Shown piece by piece: positions 42,492-52,147 of a stretch of DNA of 64,000 nucleotides. How positions within the stretch are numbered: the first letter of the stretch is position 1; the number at the start of each line of letters is the position of its first letter. Location: positions 9,362,001-9,426,000 of the forward strand of contig NZ_CP107785.1 in assembly GCF_036345915.1 (NCBI RefSeq), given 5' to 3'. Made by a program: the position numbers and the translations under genes. A model generated the notes under the pieces. That model had not been told where the DNA came from, did not search any database, and saw nothing but the letters and a program-made list of their open reading frames with translations. This stretch comes from Nocardia sp. NBC_00565 (GTDB taxonomy: Bacteria > Actinomycetota > Actinomycetes > Mycobacteriales > Mycobacteriaceae).

Positions 42492-43690
42492 ACAGTCCCG
42501 AAACCCGGTGGCTCGCGTGCGCGATCCTGATCACGGCGATGGGCAACGGGCTCTATCTCGCCGGAGCTGTCCTGTTCCTGACTCGTTCGGTCGGGTTGAC
42601 CGCGACGGAGGTGGGGGCCGGACTGACCATCGCGGGCCTGCTCGGGCTCGGCGCGGGGCCCGTAGCGGGACACCTCGCCGACCGTATCGGCGCGCGCGAG
42701 GTGTACCTGATCACGCTGACCGCCGAAGGTCTGGCCACCGGTGCTCTCGCCCTAGTCCACGGTTTCACCGCATTCGTCGTGATCGCGGTGGCGGTCGGGA
42801 TCGCCGAGCAGGGCAGCAGGGCCGCGCGCGGCGCGCTGATCGCCCGAGTCGGCGGTCGGCGCCGAGCTCATCTTCGCGGATACTTGCGGTCGGTGACCAA
42901 TATCGGGGTTGCGGTGGGCGTCGGCGGTGCGGGACTGGCCATCCTGCACGACACCCATGCGGCGTATCTGATCCTGATACTCGCCGATGCGGCCAGCTTC
43001 CTGCTCACCGCGCTGCTCATCGCGCGCATTCCCCGGCAGCCACCGCTCCCGAAACCCGCCGACGACAACGCCGGCCGGTTGGATCTGCCCTACCTCGGGG
43101 TTACCGCGGTGTACGGCGTGTTGTCGCTGCACTATGCGGTGCTCACCGTGGTTCTTCCACTCTGGATCGTTACGCACACCTCCGCGCCCGCCTGGCTGGT
43201 TTCGCCCCTATTGCTGACCAACACCCTGCTGGTCGTCTTTCTGCAGGTCCGCGCGGGCCGACGCGTCGACTCGATAGCCGACGGCGCCGCGATCACTCGC
43301 CGCGCCGCCATTCTGCTCGCGTCCGGCTGCCTGCTGTTCACCATGACCGCCGCAGCGCCACCACTGCTCGCCGGTCTGCTCCTGACACTTACCGTCGTCG
43401 TGTACACGATGGGCGAAATCGGCCAAGCCGCCGGTGAATTCGAGTTGAGCTTCGCGCTGGCGCCCGATCACGCGCAAGGTCGCTATCAGGGGATCTTCGG
43501 CATGGGCACCGGGATCTGCGTCGCCGCGGCACCGGCGCTACTCAGCCTGCTCTGCATCGACTGGGGCCGCGTCGGCTGGATCCTGTTCGGCGCGATCCTG
43601 CTGGCGGCAGGGCTTGCCGTCGAGCCGATGGCACGCTGGGCGCAGTCGCCCGCTCGATCACCGGCCCCACCCGGTCCGAATGTTCGGTAG
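42485..43690 (+). CDS. MFS transporter, probable exporter of the cluster product
   Basis: About 401 residues with 12 predicted helices: LITAMGNGLYLAGAVLFLTRSVGL in TM1, AGHLADRIGAREVYL as motif A, and VGIAEQGSRAARGALIARVGGRRR. It resembles drug-efflux MFS proteins of biosynthetic clusters more than nutrient importers. GTG 42485 overlaps the phosphatase stop; an earlier GTG at 42440 is possible. It ends the six-gene unit, since the next gene is 368 bp away. Confidence 0.85.
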   Translation: MLNSPETRWLACAILITAMGNGLYLAGAVLFLTRSVGLTATEVGAGLTIAGLLGLGAGPVAGHLADRIGAREVYLITLTAEGLATGALALVHGFTAFVVIAVAVGIAEQGSRAARGALIARVGGRRRAHLRGYLRSVTNIGVAVGVGGAGLAILHDTHAAYLILILADAASFLLTALLIARIPRQPPLPKPADDNAGRLDLPYLGVTAVYGVLSLHYAVLTVVLPLWIVTHTSAPAWLVSPLLLTNTLLVVFLQVRAGRRVDSIADGAAITRRAAILLASGCLLFTMTAAAPPLLAGLLLTLTVVVYTMGEIGQAAGEFELSFALAPDHAQGRYQGIFGMGTGICVAAAPALLSLLCIDWGRVGWILFGAILLAAGLAVEPMARWAQSPARSPAPPGPNVR

Positions 43691-44058
43691 TGCCGCGGTC
43701 GGCTCATCCGCGCCTGGTGACGATCGCTCCCGGGCTAGGTGAGCGCGGTGATCCGGAGACTGCTGGCCGAGCCGACGACGCTTTGGGCGACATCGCTATG
43801 TTCACCCCATCGGGCGGAGCAGGCTCAGCCTGACGGATGTGAGTGATTGGCTGCCCGGTGCGGTGGCTGTGCCAGATGCTCGGCCCGCGTCGAGAAACAC
43901 GTTGTCTTGCGATGTCAGTTGCCGTGAACTTGCCGGGGTCCACTGCTCGAAGAAGCCTGTGTGAACGGAGACGTCCGAATCTGCACCCCTATTGATCGTG
44001 CCAATATTCGACGGTACATTGATTGGCGATATATTCCCGTCACCGCAGGAGACCACCG
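43691..44058. other. Intergenic region with a promoter-like AT-rich end
   Basis: No convincing gene in 368 bases. Towards the right end the sequence becomes AT-rich (TGCCAATATTC at about 43998, then GATTGGCGATATATTCCC). The CCAAT..ATTGG pair forms a loose dyad that could be a regulator site for the permease operon. CAGGAGA at 44046-44052 is the permease Shine-Dalgarno. Confidence 0.35.
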
Positions 44059-45519
44059 ATGGCGACAGTTCGTCCCAATCCTGAGGTGTCGGCCCCCGCG
44101 GACGCGTTGCACGCCGAGGATGCGGGCTATCACAAGGCGTTGCGCCCGCGTCAGCTGCAGATGATCGCGATCGGCGGCGCGATCGGCACCGGCCTGTTCC
44201 TCGGCGCGGGTGGTCGGCTGGCCAGTGCCGGTCCGGGTCTGTTCCTGGTGTACGCCGTGTGTGGCATTTTCGTGTTCTTCATCCTGCGGGCGCTGGGCGA
44301 GCTGGTGTTGCATCGTCCGTCCTCCGGATCGTTCGTGTCCTATGCGCGTGAGTTCTATGGTGAGAAGCTGGCTTTCACGATCGGGTGGATGTACTTCTTC
44401 CACTGGTGCATGAGCGGGATCGTGGACATCACCGCCATCGCCACCTACGTCCACTACTGGGGAACATTTCACGTAGTTCCCCAGTGGTTCATCGCGCTCA
44501 TTGCCTTGGCGCTCGTTGTCTCGATCAACTTGGTGTCGGTGCGCTGGTTCGGTGAGCTCGAGTTCTGGGCGGCGTTGATCAAGGTCGTCGCGCTGGTCAC
44601 CTTCCTGATCATCGGAACCGTCTTCCTCACCGGCCGATTCACCCTCCAAGGTCAGTCCACTGGATTCAGCGTGCTCACCGACCACGGCGGGTTGTTCCCG
44701 ACCGGTTTGCTGCCGCTGGTCATCGTCACCACGGGCGTCGTATTCGCCTACTCCGGAGTGGAATTGGTCGGTACGGCGGCGGGCGAGGCGGAGAATCCGG
44801 AGAAGATCATGCCGCGGGCTATCAACTCGGTGATCGCTCGTATCGCCCTGTTCTACGTCGGCTCGCTGGTGCTGCTCGGACTGCTGCTGCCCTACACGGC
44901 CTTCAAATCCGGTGAGAGCCCTTTCGTCACCTTCTTCTCGAAACTCGGTGTGGGCGGCGCAGACTCGATCATGAACCTGGTTGTCATGACGGCGGCTTTC
45001 TCCAGTCTGAACGCGGGCCTGTACTCGACCGGCCGGATCCTGCGATCGATGTCGATGAACGGCAGCGCGCCCAAGGCGGCCGCGCGGATGTCGAGCGGCG
45101 GCGTGCCCTACGTCGGTATCCTCGCCACCGGTGCCATCGCGCTGAGCGGCGTCGGATTGAACGCCGTGGTACCCGAGCGTGCCTACGAGATCGTGCTCAA
45201 CATGTCCGCGCTGGGCACGATCACCTCCTGGACCGCGATCATCCTGTGCCAGCTGAAACTGTGGCATTGGTGGCGCAAGGGTTTGGCCGAGCGTCCGTCG
45301 TTCCGGTTGATCGGTGCGCCGTATACGAGTATCGCGACGCTGGTGTTCCTAGCCGGGGTGGTCACGTTGATGGCGTCCAGCGACGACAGCGTGCAGCGTG
45401 GCGCGGTGATCGCGGCGGGAGTGATCATGGTGCCGGCATTGGTCGGCGGATGGTTCCTGACCCGCAAACGAGTGTTCGCCATTGTGCGGGAACGCGAGGT
45501 CGGCCGCGATGCCCGATAG
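44059..45519 (+). CDS. Amino-acid permease, APC family (AnsP/GabP-like)
   Basis: 486 residues, 12 predicted helices. [29 protein letters not shown] is the TM1 signature of the amino acid transporter family of APC permeases. [27 protein letters not shown] and [21 protein letters not shown] are also diagnostic. Likely substrates are asparagine, GABA or other amino acids taken up with H+. Its stop overlaps the start of the flavoprotein gene by 11 bases, suggesting that the imported compound feeds that oxidase. Confidence 0.88.
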   Translation: MATVRPNPEVSAPADALHAEDAGYHKALRPRQLQMIAIGGAIGTGLFLGAGGRLASAGPGLFLVYAVCGIFVFFILRALGELVLHRPSSGSFVSYAREFYGEKLAFTIGWMYFFHWCMSGIVDITAIATYVHYWGTFHVVPQWFIALIALALVVSINLVSVRWFGELEFWAALIKVVALVTFLIIGTVFLTGRFTLQGQSTGFSVLTDHGGLFPTGLLPLVIVTTGVVFAYSGVELVGTAAGEAENPEKIMPRAINSVIARIALFYVGSLVLLGLLLPYTAFKSGESPFVTFFSKLGVGGADSIMNLVVMTAAFSSLNAGLYSTGRILRSMSMNGSAPKAAARMSSGGVPYVGILATGAIALSGVGLNAVVPERAYEIVLNMSALGTITSWTAIILCQLKLWHWWRKGLAERPSFRLIGAPYTSIATLVFLAGVVTLMASSDDSVQRGAVIAAGVIMVPALVGGWFLTRKRVFAIVREREVGRDAR

Positions 45520-46918
45520 TACCGCGCACGTCGAAAGGATGCGTCCCGAGGCGACGGCACGTCTTGTCCGCGAGCTGTCCGATATTGTCGGAAAGGCGCA
45601 CGTCTTCACCGATCCCGAGATGACCGCTCGCTATGTCACCGACTGGACCGGTCGCTGGCACGGTGGCACCACCGCGGTGGTGCGTCCTGGTTGCACCGAC
45701 GAAGTAGCCCGGGTCATGCGACTGTGCCATGCGTCCCGGATCGGGGTCGTCACGCAAGGCGGCAATACCGGACTGGTCGGTGGTTCCATCCCGATGCACG
45801 GCGAGATCGTCTTGAGCTCGGAACGTCTCGACGCGATCGAGGCGGTCGATCCGATCGCCCGCACACTCGCGGCCGGGGCGGGCACCACCGTCGCCGCGGC
45901 GCATACGGCCGCACAACGGGCGGGCCTGACTTTCGGTATCGATCTCGCCTCCCGGGACTCGGCCACGCTGGGCGGAATCGTGGCAACGAATGCCGGCGGC
46001 GTTCGCGTGATCAAGTACGGCGACACCCGAGCCCAGTTGCTCGGCATCGAGGCCGTGCTGTCGGACGGCAGTGTGCTCACCCGGTGGAAGAACTTCACCA
46101 AAGACAATGTGGGCTACCACCTGCCGGGACTGCTCGCGGGATCGGAGGGCACGCTGGCGGTCGTCACCAGGGTCCTGATGAAGCTGCACGTACCGCCGAC
46201 GCACACCGAGGTGGTGCTGGCCGGGGTCGAAACCGTCGAATCGGCACTGGCATTGACGGATGCGTTCCGACGGGCCGGGCTCACCATCGAAGCCGCGGAG
46301 CTCATGACGGACGACGGGATGACGCTGGTCCTGCAGCACCGAAACCTCCGCCATCCCCTCGGTGAGAGCGCGCCGTACTATCTGCTCGTCGAGGCATCCG
46401 GATCGCCGGAGGTCGCCACGGTGCTGCTCGAAACACTCGAACAGGCAGGCGATCTCGTCGTCGACGCGACGCTCGGGCGCGGTCGGCGGCTCTGGGAGTT
46501 CCGGGAAAGCCACACCGAATCCGTCAACGCCGCCTCCGCGACCCCTCCGGTGAAACTGGATGTCACGACGCCGCTCGCGGAGTTGGAGTCCTTCATAGGT
46601 GTGCTCCGCCGTGAGATCGACTCGGTATTTCCGTCCGTCCGGCTGATCGTGTTCGGCCATATCGCCGACGGCAATGTCCATGTAAATCTGTTGGATGTGG
46701 CTCCCGAAGCCGCCCAGCGGATTACCGAGTTGGTATTCGAGTTGGTCGCGGCCCACGACGGAAGTATCAGCGCCGAGCACGGAGTCGGCCGTTCGAAAGC
46801 CCCATGGATCCATCTCGGCAGATCCTCGGTCGATATCGACCTGATGAAAGCGATTCGGCACGGCATGGACCCCGCGCTCATCCTCAACCCCCATATTCTG
46901 CCGGCGCAACACCGATAA
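45509..46918 (+). CDS. FAD-linked 2-hydroxyacid dehydrogenase (GlcD/D2HGDH-like)
   Basis: 469 residues of the vanillyl-alcohol-oxidase/GlcD group. The PP-loop for FAD is [16 protein letters not shown], with [20 protein letters not shown]. The C-terminal FAD-oxidase domain carries [14 protein letters not shown] and the family ending [14 protein letters not shown], whose histidines coordinate the metal and substrate carboxylate. It would oxidise D-lactate, D-2-hydroxyglutarate or a similar acid. Overlap with the permease gene indicates one operon; an amino-acid-derived hydroxy acid is a plausible substrate. Confidence 0.87.
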   Translation: MPDSTAHVERMRPEATARLVRELSDIVGKAHVFTDPEMTARYVTDWTGRWHGGTTAVVRPGCTDEVARVMRLCHASRIGVVTQGGNTGLVGGSIPMHGEIVLSSERLDAIEAVDPIARTLAAGAGTTVAAAHTAAQRAGLTFGIDLASRDSATLGGIVATNAGGVRVIKYGDTRAQLLGIEAVLSDGSVLTRWKNFTKDNVGYHLPGLLAGSEGTLAVVTRVLMKLHVPPTHTEVVLAGVETVESALALTDAFRRAGLTIEAAELMTDDGMTLVLQHRNLRHPLGESAPYYLLVEASGSPEVATVLLETLEQAGDLVVDATLGRGRRLWEFRESHTESVNAASATPPVKLDVTTPLAELESFIGVLRREIDSVFPSVRLIVFGHIADGNVHVNLLDVAPEAAQRITELVFELVAAHDGSISAEHGVGRSKAPWIHLGRSSVDIDLMKAIRHGMDPALILNPHILPAQHR

Positions 46919-46952
46919 CCGTGGCGTTGGGGGATAAGCGAAAAGTGCCGTT

Positions 46953-47996
46953 TCAGAGGGTGCCTCGGCGCGCCGACTGCCACAGATCGACTGCGCCGTC
47001 GTTATCGAGGATGGTGTCGATATCGGCGAGTTCGTCGGCGTCGAAATCGAGCTTGTCCAGCGCCGCGACATTCTGATCGAGTTGGTCGGTGGTGGACGCG
47101 CCGATCACCAGCGAGGTCACGCGGTCGTCGCGCAGCGCCCAGGACAGGGCCAGTTGTGCCAGCGTTTGTCCGCGCTGATCCGCGATCGTGTTCAGCTTGC
47201 GTAACCGCTCGATCATATCGGGGGTGAGCAATTCGGTTTGGAACGACTTGCCTTGTGTGGCACGTGAATTCGCCGGAATGCCGTCGAGGTACTTCGAGGT
47301 GAGCAGGCCCTGTGCGAGCGCGGTGAACCCGATGACGCCGAACCCTGCTTCGGCGGCGGCGTCGAGCAGTCCTTCGGTCTCGATCCAGCGGTTGAGCATC
47401 GAGTAGGACGGCTGGTGGATGAGCAGCGGTGTGCCGAGCTCACGCAAGATCCTCGCCATCGCGACGGAATCCTGCGCGGTGTACGACGAAATCCCCACGT
47501 AGAGCGCTTTCCCTTGGCGGACAGCGGTATTCAGTGCCGCCGCGGTTTCCTCGAGCGGGGTCGTCGGGTCGAACCGGTGCGAATAGAAGATGTCGACGTA
47601 GTCGAGCCCGAGCCGGGTCAGCGACTGATCGAGGGAGGCGAGCAGGTATTTGCGCGACCCGCCGCCCTGCCCGTACGGCCCGGGCCACATATCCCATCCC
47701 GCTTTGGTGGAGATGACGAGTTCGTCGCGGTACGGCGCGAGATCCGCACTCAGGATTCGTCCGGCGGTGATCTCGGCCGATCCGTACGGCGGGCCGTAGT
47801 TGTTGGCCAGGTCGAAATGGGTGATGCCGAGGTCGAAGGCGCGCAGGGCGATCTCGCGCTGGACGAGGTAGGGACGATCGTCGCCGAAGTTGTGCCAGAA
47901 GCCGAGCGAGAGCAGCGGTAGATCCAGGCCGGACCGGCCCGAACGGCGATAGCGCATGGCGCTGTCGTACCTGGTGGGCTCGGGAACGTATGTCAT
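46953..47996 (-). CDS. Aldo-keto reductase (YghZ-like)
   Basis: 347 residues, TIM-barrel AKR. The catalytic tetrad can be placed: Asp and Tyr in FDLANNYGPPYG, Lys in LVISTKAGWD, His in YVDIFYSHRFDP. NAD(P) contacts appear in VIGASTTDQLDQNV. The MWPGPYGQGGGSRKYLLAS insertion is shared with E. coli YghZ-type L-glyceraldehyde-3-phosphate reductases. ATG 47996 has AGGAAGG upstream; the open frame continues further but without features. It is convergent with the flavoprotein gene and divergent from the DUF1330 gene. Confidence 0.88.
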   Translation of the reverse strand: MTYVPEPTRYDSAMRYRRSGRSGLDLPLLSLGFWHNFGDDRPYLVQREIALRAFDLGITHFDLANNYGPPYGSAEITAGRILSADLAPYRDELVISTKAGWDMWPGPYGQGGGSRKYLLASLDQSLTRLGLDYVDIFYSHRFDPTTPLEETAAALNTAVRQGKALYVGISSYTAQDSVAMARILRELGTPLLIHQPSYSMLNRWIETEGLLDAAAEAGFGVIGFTALAQGLLTSKYLDGIPANSRATQGKSFQTELLTPDMIERLRKLNTIADQRGQTLAQLALSWALRDDRVTSLVIGASTTDQLDQNVAALDKLDFDADELADIDTILDNDGAVDLWQSARRGTL

Positions 47997-48213
47997 TCGG
48001 ACCTTCCTCGTCACCTGTGCGGACAGTCCCATAGTGCCGCAACGATGATCGGCGTCGGTTGTGTGATCCGGGCATTCCTGTTGCTCTGGGTCGCATCCCG
48101 CTCTAGTCTCATATACCGACCGGTCGAAATATCTTTGAGCTATGCATCGAAGTGGAGCCCGGCGCACGCGACGGTGCTGCTGCCGTCCAGCTGGCCAGTT
48201 CAAAGGAGAACCC

Positions 48214-48516
48214 ATGTCCAAGGGATACGTCATCGTGACCGAATCCATCAATGACCCGGCCGGGCTGGAAGCCTATATGCGAGCGGCCGCACCATCGATG
48301 ATCGCCAGCGGCGCGAAGGTTCTGGTAGTGGACCCGAAACCTGCTGTGCTGGAAGGTGATTGGCACGGCGACCGAACAATTGTGCTGGAGTTCGAATCCG
48401 TCGAAGCGGCCCGCGCCTGGTATGACTCGGCCGAATATCAGCAGGTGATGCCGCTGCGGCACGCCGCGGCCGACGCCAATGTGGTGATCGTCGCCGGCTT
48501 CGAGATGCCGTCCTGA
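48214..48516 (+). CDS. DUF1330-domain protein
   Basis: 100 residues: MSKGYVIVTESINDPAGLEAYM, ...VLEGDWHGDRTIVLEFESVEAARAWYDSAEYQ. This is the DUF1330 family, a dimeric ferredoxin-like (ABM-type) fold found beside small-molecule oxidoreductases; function not established. AAAGGAG precedes the ATG. One base separates its stop from the LLM oxidoreductase gene, so they form an operon. Confidence 0.88.
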   Translation: MSKGYVIVTESINDPAGLEAYMRAAAPSMIASGAKVLVVDPKPAVLEGDWHGDRTIVLEFESVEAARAWYDSAEYQQVMPLRHAAADANVVIVAGFEMPS

Positions 48517-48517
48517 A

Positions 48518-49501
48518 ATGGCGGGCGATTTAACCGATCTCGAGCTGTCCTGCGGGCTCCCGCCGGGCCCGGACTTCGCCGACCTGGTCGTACTCGCCGA
48601 GGAACTCGGCTATTCCAGGGCCTGGATCTTCGACTCGGCGCCACTGTGGGAAGACCCCTTCGTTCATCTCGCCCTCGCCGCGGTACGGACGACTCGCATA
48701 GGTCTGGGCTCCGCGGTCTTCGTTCCCGACCAACGATCGCCGATGGCCATGGCGAGCGGGATCGCCACCATCGCCCGCATCTCCCGAGGGCGATTCCGGG
48801 CCTGCTTCGGCACCGGCTTCACTGCCCAGTTGGCGGTGGGGCAGCGTCCCATGACCTTGCGCGCACTCGGCGATTATGTTGCGGCCCTGCGGCTCCTACT
48901 GTCCGGCGAAACCGCGGTCGTCGACGGTGCGCCGACCCGAATGTTGCACGCGGACGGTTTGGCCGCGCCGCGGCCGATCGACGTGCCGCTGTGGCTCAGT
49001 GTCATGGGCCCCAAGGGAGCCGTGCTCGCCGCCGAAGTCGCCGACGGGATCATCGGACCTGTGCACCCAGAACTGCCGTCCGCGGAGCTGTTCTCCGGCA
49101 CCGTCCTCGACCCCGGCGAAGACTCCGGGTCGGACCGGGTTCGTGAGGCCATCGGACCGCGGCGGGTCACGGATTGGCACGCCACCTACGCCATGGGCGG
49201 TGCCGCTGCGGTCGATGCCATGCCCGGTGGCCGAGTCTGGCGCGAGGCCATCGAGGCGCTTGCCCCGGCCGGTGAACGCCACCTGTTGACCTTCGAAGGT
49301 CACTTCACCCATTTGACCGACCGTGATCGCCTGCTGCTCGACCATATGGATACCCACACCATGGTCGGTGACGAAAAGCGTATTGCCGCAGAACTCTCCC
49401 AGCTCGCTGAAATGGGCTTCCGTGAGGCGATCTACACCCCGACCGGCCCCGACATCGCTCGTGAGCTGCGTACTTTCCGGGCGGCGCATGAACGCCGTTG
49501 A
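48518..49501 (+). CDS. LLM-class flavin (probably F420)-dependent oxidoreductase
   Basis: 327 residues of the luciferase-like monooxygenase family: ADLVVLAEELGYSRAWIFDS, TTRIGLGSAVFVPDQRSPM, GRFRACFGTGFTAQLAVGQRPM and PLWLSVMGPKGAVLAAEVADGII. The pattern resembles F420-dependent actinobacterial members rather than FMN alkanal monooxygenases, though cofactor choice cannot be proven by eye. Partner gene is DUF1330. Substrate unknown. Confidence 0.85.
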   Translation: MAGDLTDLELSCGLPPGPDFADLVVLAEELGYSRAWIFDSAPLWEDPFVHLALAAVRTTRIGLGSAVFVPDQRSPMAMASGIATIARISRGRFRACFGTGFTAQLAVGQRPMTLRALGDYVAALRLLLSGETAVVDGAPTRMLHADGLAAPRPIDVPLWLSVMGPKGAVLAAEVADGIIGPVHPELPSAELFSGTVLDPGEDSGSDRVREAIGPRRVTDWHATYAMGGAAAVDAMPGGRVWREAIEALAPAGERHLLTFEGHFTHLTDRDRLLLDHMDTHTMVGDEKRIAAELSQLAEMGFREAIYTPTGPDIARELRTFRAAHERR

Positions 49502-49645
49502 AGTGGTGGATCTTCGCTGACTCTGGACAGATAGGCGGGGCGGGCATCGGTCGTCCTCCGGTTGACCGCATGCCAAGGGCGTGAAAATATCATTCTCGTA
49601 TACTGAGAGTCAAATTTTCAAGCGAGCCGCCGAAGGGGACCGCGC

Positions 49646-50941
49646 GTGGTGAACAACTTCCAGAACGTCGACTTTTTTCTGAGTGACGAGCTCGTCGTCG
49701 ATCCATACCCGTACTTCGACGCGTTGCGGGCGCAATGCCCGGTGTTGCGCGAGGAGCACCACGACGTCGTCATGGTGACCGGGTACGACGAGGCGCTCGA
49801 GGTGTACAACGACCCGGAGACATTTTCCTCGTGCCTCTCGGTCAGCGGTCCGTTCCCCGGGTTCCCGGTCCCGCTCGAGGGTGACGATGTCAGCGGGCTG
49901 ATCGAACAGCACCGCGACTCGCTGCCGCTGAGCGATCAACTGCCGACGCTCGACCCGCCGACGCACACCGATCACCGTGCGCTGCTGATGCGGTTGATCA
50001 CCCCGAAGCGCCTCAAGGAGAACGAGGACGCCATGTGGACGATCGCCGATCGGGTGCTGGACGGTTATCTCGCGTCCGGCGAGGGCGATGTGGTCGGCGA
50101 ATTCGCCGGGCCGTTCACCTTGTACGTCATCGCCGACCTGCTCGGGGTGCCAGCGGCCGACCAGGAGGAGTTCCTCGACGCACTCCAGCGCAACCCGCAT
50201 AGTGCGGGCGCTGGGGTCGGCAGCACCGAGGGGGAGGCCATCGCGCACAATCCGCTCGAATTCCTGTACGGGAAGTTCTCCACCTACATCGAGGACCGCC
50301 GCCGCGAACCGCGCGGTGATGTGCTCACCAGTATGGCCGCGGCCACCTTCCCCGATGGCTCGCAGCCCTCGGTTCTCGACGTCGTCCGGGTCGCGGCCAA
50401 TCTTTTCTCCGCAGGCCAGGAGACCACGGTCCGGCTCCTCGGCACCGCGCTCAAGATCATCGCCGAGCGCCCCGATATTCAGCAGTTGCTGCGCGCCGAA
50501 CCCAACCGTATCCCCAATTTCATCGAGGAGGTGCTGCGCACCGAAAGCCCGGTGAAGGGCGACTTCCGGCTCTCGCGGGTGCCGACCACCGTGGGCGAGG
50601 TCGACCTCCCGGCCGGTAGCACGGTCATGGTCGTCAATGGAGCGGCCAATCGGGATCCGCGCCGTTTCGAGGATCCGGCGACCTTCGATCCCGCGCGTTC
50701 GAACGCTCGCTCGCATATCGCCTTCGGCCGCGGCATCCACACCTGCCCCGGTGCACCGCTGGCGCGCGCCGAGGCGCGGGTCGCTATCGAGCGGTTGTTC
50801 GGCCGCACCACCGATATCCGGATCAGTGAGCGTGTGCACGGGCCGGCGGATGCCAGGAGTTACCAGTACATGCCGACCTTCATCCTGCGCGGGCTGATGG
50901 AGTTGCACCTGGAGTTCACCCTCGCGCCGAGCGAGGCATGA
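49646..50941 (+). CDS. Cytochrome P450
   Basis: About 431 residues with complete motifs: LFSAGQETTVRLLG in the I-helix, IEEVLRTESP for ExxR and FGRGIHTCPGAPLARAE for the heme loop. Similar to CYP groups used in steroid and terpenoid catabolism by actinobacteria. GAAGGGGA precedes the GTG. The 40 bases before it form an AT-rich segment with CATTCTCGTATACTGAGAG, a possible TetR-type dyad around GTATAC. The ferredoxin gene overlaps its 3' end, so the redox partner is co-produced. Confidence 0.92.
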   Translation: MVNNFQNVDFFLSDELVVDPYPYFDALRAQCPVLREEHHDVVMVTGYDEALEVYNDPETFSSCLSVSGPFPGFPVPLEGDDVSGLIEQHRDSLPLSDQLPTLDPPTHTDHRALLMRLITPKRLKENEDAMWTIADRVLDGYLASGEGDVVGEFAGPFTLYVIADLLGVPAADQEEFLDALQRNPHSAGAGVGSTEGEAIAHNPLEFLYGKFSTYIEDRRREPRGDVLTSMAAATFPDGSQPSVLDVVRVAANLFSAGQETTVRLLGTALKIIAERPDIQQLLRAEPNRIPNFIEEVLRTESPVKGDFRLSRVPTTVGEVDLPAGSTVMVVNGAANRDPRRFEDPATFDPARSNARSHIAFGRGIHTCPGAPLARAEARVAIERLFGRTTDIRISERVHGPADARSYQYMPTFILRGLMELHLEFTLAPSEA

Positions 50942-51132
50942 TGAAAGTTACGGTCGATTCGGATCGCTGCCGAGGCCACGGGATCTGTCTGACCCTCTGC
51001 TCCGAGGTGTTCGCGCTGACCGACGACGGCTACGCCGAGGTGCAGGTGCCGGAGGTGCTCGCGGAGTTCGAGGCGCCGGTGCGCGATGCTGCCGCTGCCT
51101 GCCCTGAACGTGCGATCGAAGTGACCGGCTGA
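50938..51132 (+). CDS. Ferredoxin for the adjacent P450
   Basis: 64 residues (MMKVTVDSDRCRGHGICLTLC). Ligands C11 and C17 in CRGHGIC and the distal Cys in ACPERAI indicate a [3Fe-4S] or, with the extra Cys in LTLC, possibly another cluster arrangement. ATGATGA couples it to the P450 stop; ATG 50941 is an alternative start. Same family as the ferredoxin at 8430, but with an extra cysteine. Confidence 0.88.
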   Translation: MMKVTVDSDRCRGHGICLTLCSEVFALTDDGYAEVQVPEVLAEFEAPVRDAAAACPERAIEVTG

Positions 51133-51189
51133 CCAAGCAGAGCGACGCCGGGAGCAGCGTTCCGCCGCTCCCGGCGCCGAAACGTCTTG

Positions 51190-51408
51190 TCAGCTGGTCA
51201 CATTGCTCCCGGATGCGGCGTCGATCACGACGTCGGCCATCCGGCCGTCGGTCAGGTCCCATACCCGCTCGATCGGGTCCTCGCTCTCGACCACGATGGC
51301 GTGGTCGGCGCCGACCCGTAATGCGCAATCCAGGCGGAACCGGTCCTTCGCGGTCCCGGTGACGACCAACGGGCCTTTCCGCTGCGATGCGGCGCCGTAC
51401 GTGTACAA
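51190..51408 (-). pseudogene. Internal fragment of a zinc-type alcohol dehydrogenase
   Basis: Minus-strand frame reads GPLVVTGTAKDRFRLDCALR, then VGADHAIVVESEDPIERVWD and RMADVVIDAASGS. This is the Rossmann part of a zinc-binding alcohol dehydrogenase. Neither the N-terminal catalytic domain nor the C-terminal part is present, and a stop follows immediately. Remnant of a once larger gene. Confidence 0.65.
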
Positions 51409-51470
51409 GTGCGATTACGGCAAGGCGCTGACCCTCGCCGACGTCGGCAAGAGCATGAGCGACGTCAAGT

Positions 51471-52013
51471 AATACCGTATGGCTTACTTGCGCATTCGAG
51501 CCCGAAGCGAATCTGCGGCAGAGTCCAGATTACATCGAAGATCTCCTTGGCGAGTTCTGCCGGATTGCTCGAGCCGCTCAGGTCGACGTGCTGCTCGAGT
51601 TCACACCGCTCTCGCATGTGCCATCCCTCGCGGCAGCGGTTGATCTGGTGAAACGGCTCGACCAACCAAACCTGAAGATCCTGCTGGATACGCTCCATCT
51701 CGCGCGAGCGGGGGAAGGGCCCGATGATATCCGGAAGATAGATCAGCAGCTCATTGGATATTGTCAGCTCAGCGACGGCCCACGTGAGTCCGACAGCCTT
51801 TCGGCCTATATGGATGAAGCAATGTATGAGCGAGCCATTCCCGGCCAGGGCGAGTTGCCACTGGAGGAAGTGCTGTCGCTGCTGTCCCGAGATGTGACTA
51901 TCAGCGCTGAAGTTCCGCTACGCAGTCTCGCGCAGGCCGGGATCGCTCCAGCAGAGCGCGCCCGGTGGATCCTCGACGGTAGTCGCCGCCTCTTGGCTCG
52001 CGCTTGGATGTGA
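51471..52013 (+). pseudogene. C-terminal half of a sugar phosphate isomerase/epimerase
   Basis: The plus frame is continuous from about 51471 (VWLTCAFEPEANLRQSPDYI) through LLEFTPLSHVPSLAAAVDLV, ILLDTLHLARAGEGPDDI and the ending RLLARAWM. This is the xylose-isomerase-like TIM barrel, with metal ligands in LLEFTP, LLDTLHLAR and ISAEVPLRS. About 110 N-terminal residues are missing and no start signal with Shine-Dalgarno is visible, so a broken gene is likelier than a short functional one; GTG 51588 could start only a smaller fragment. Confidence 0.65.
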
Positions 52014-52147
52014 GTGGCCCGATGGTGTAGCCCGCTACACCACGGATTGGGATGCTGCTCCCTGGTAGCGGCGCACCGACAGCGAGATGGTTGAGGGGAG
52101 AAGTTCGCCGTCGGAAACGGTCGAGGCCGTTGCGCTAGGAGGTAGCG

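Noticed and set aside
36332..43690. Molybdenum-cofactor operon, from MoaA-like features of the radical SAM protein
   Set aside because: No other moa genes are present, and MoaA's C-terminal GxGG tail is missing; the ATP-grasp partners do not fit that pathway.
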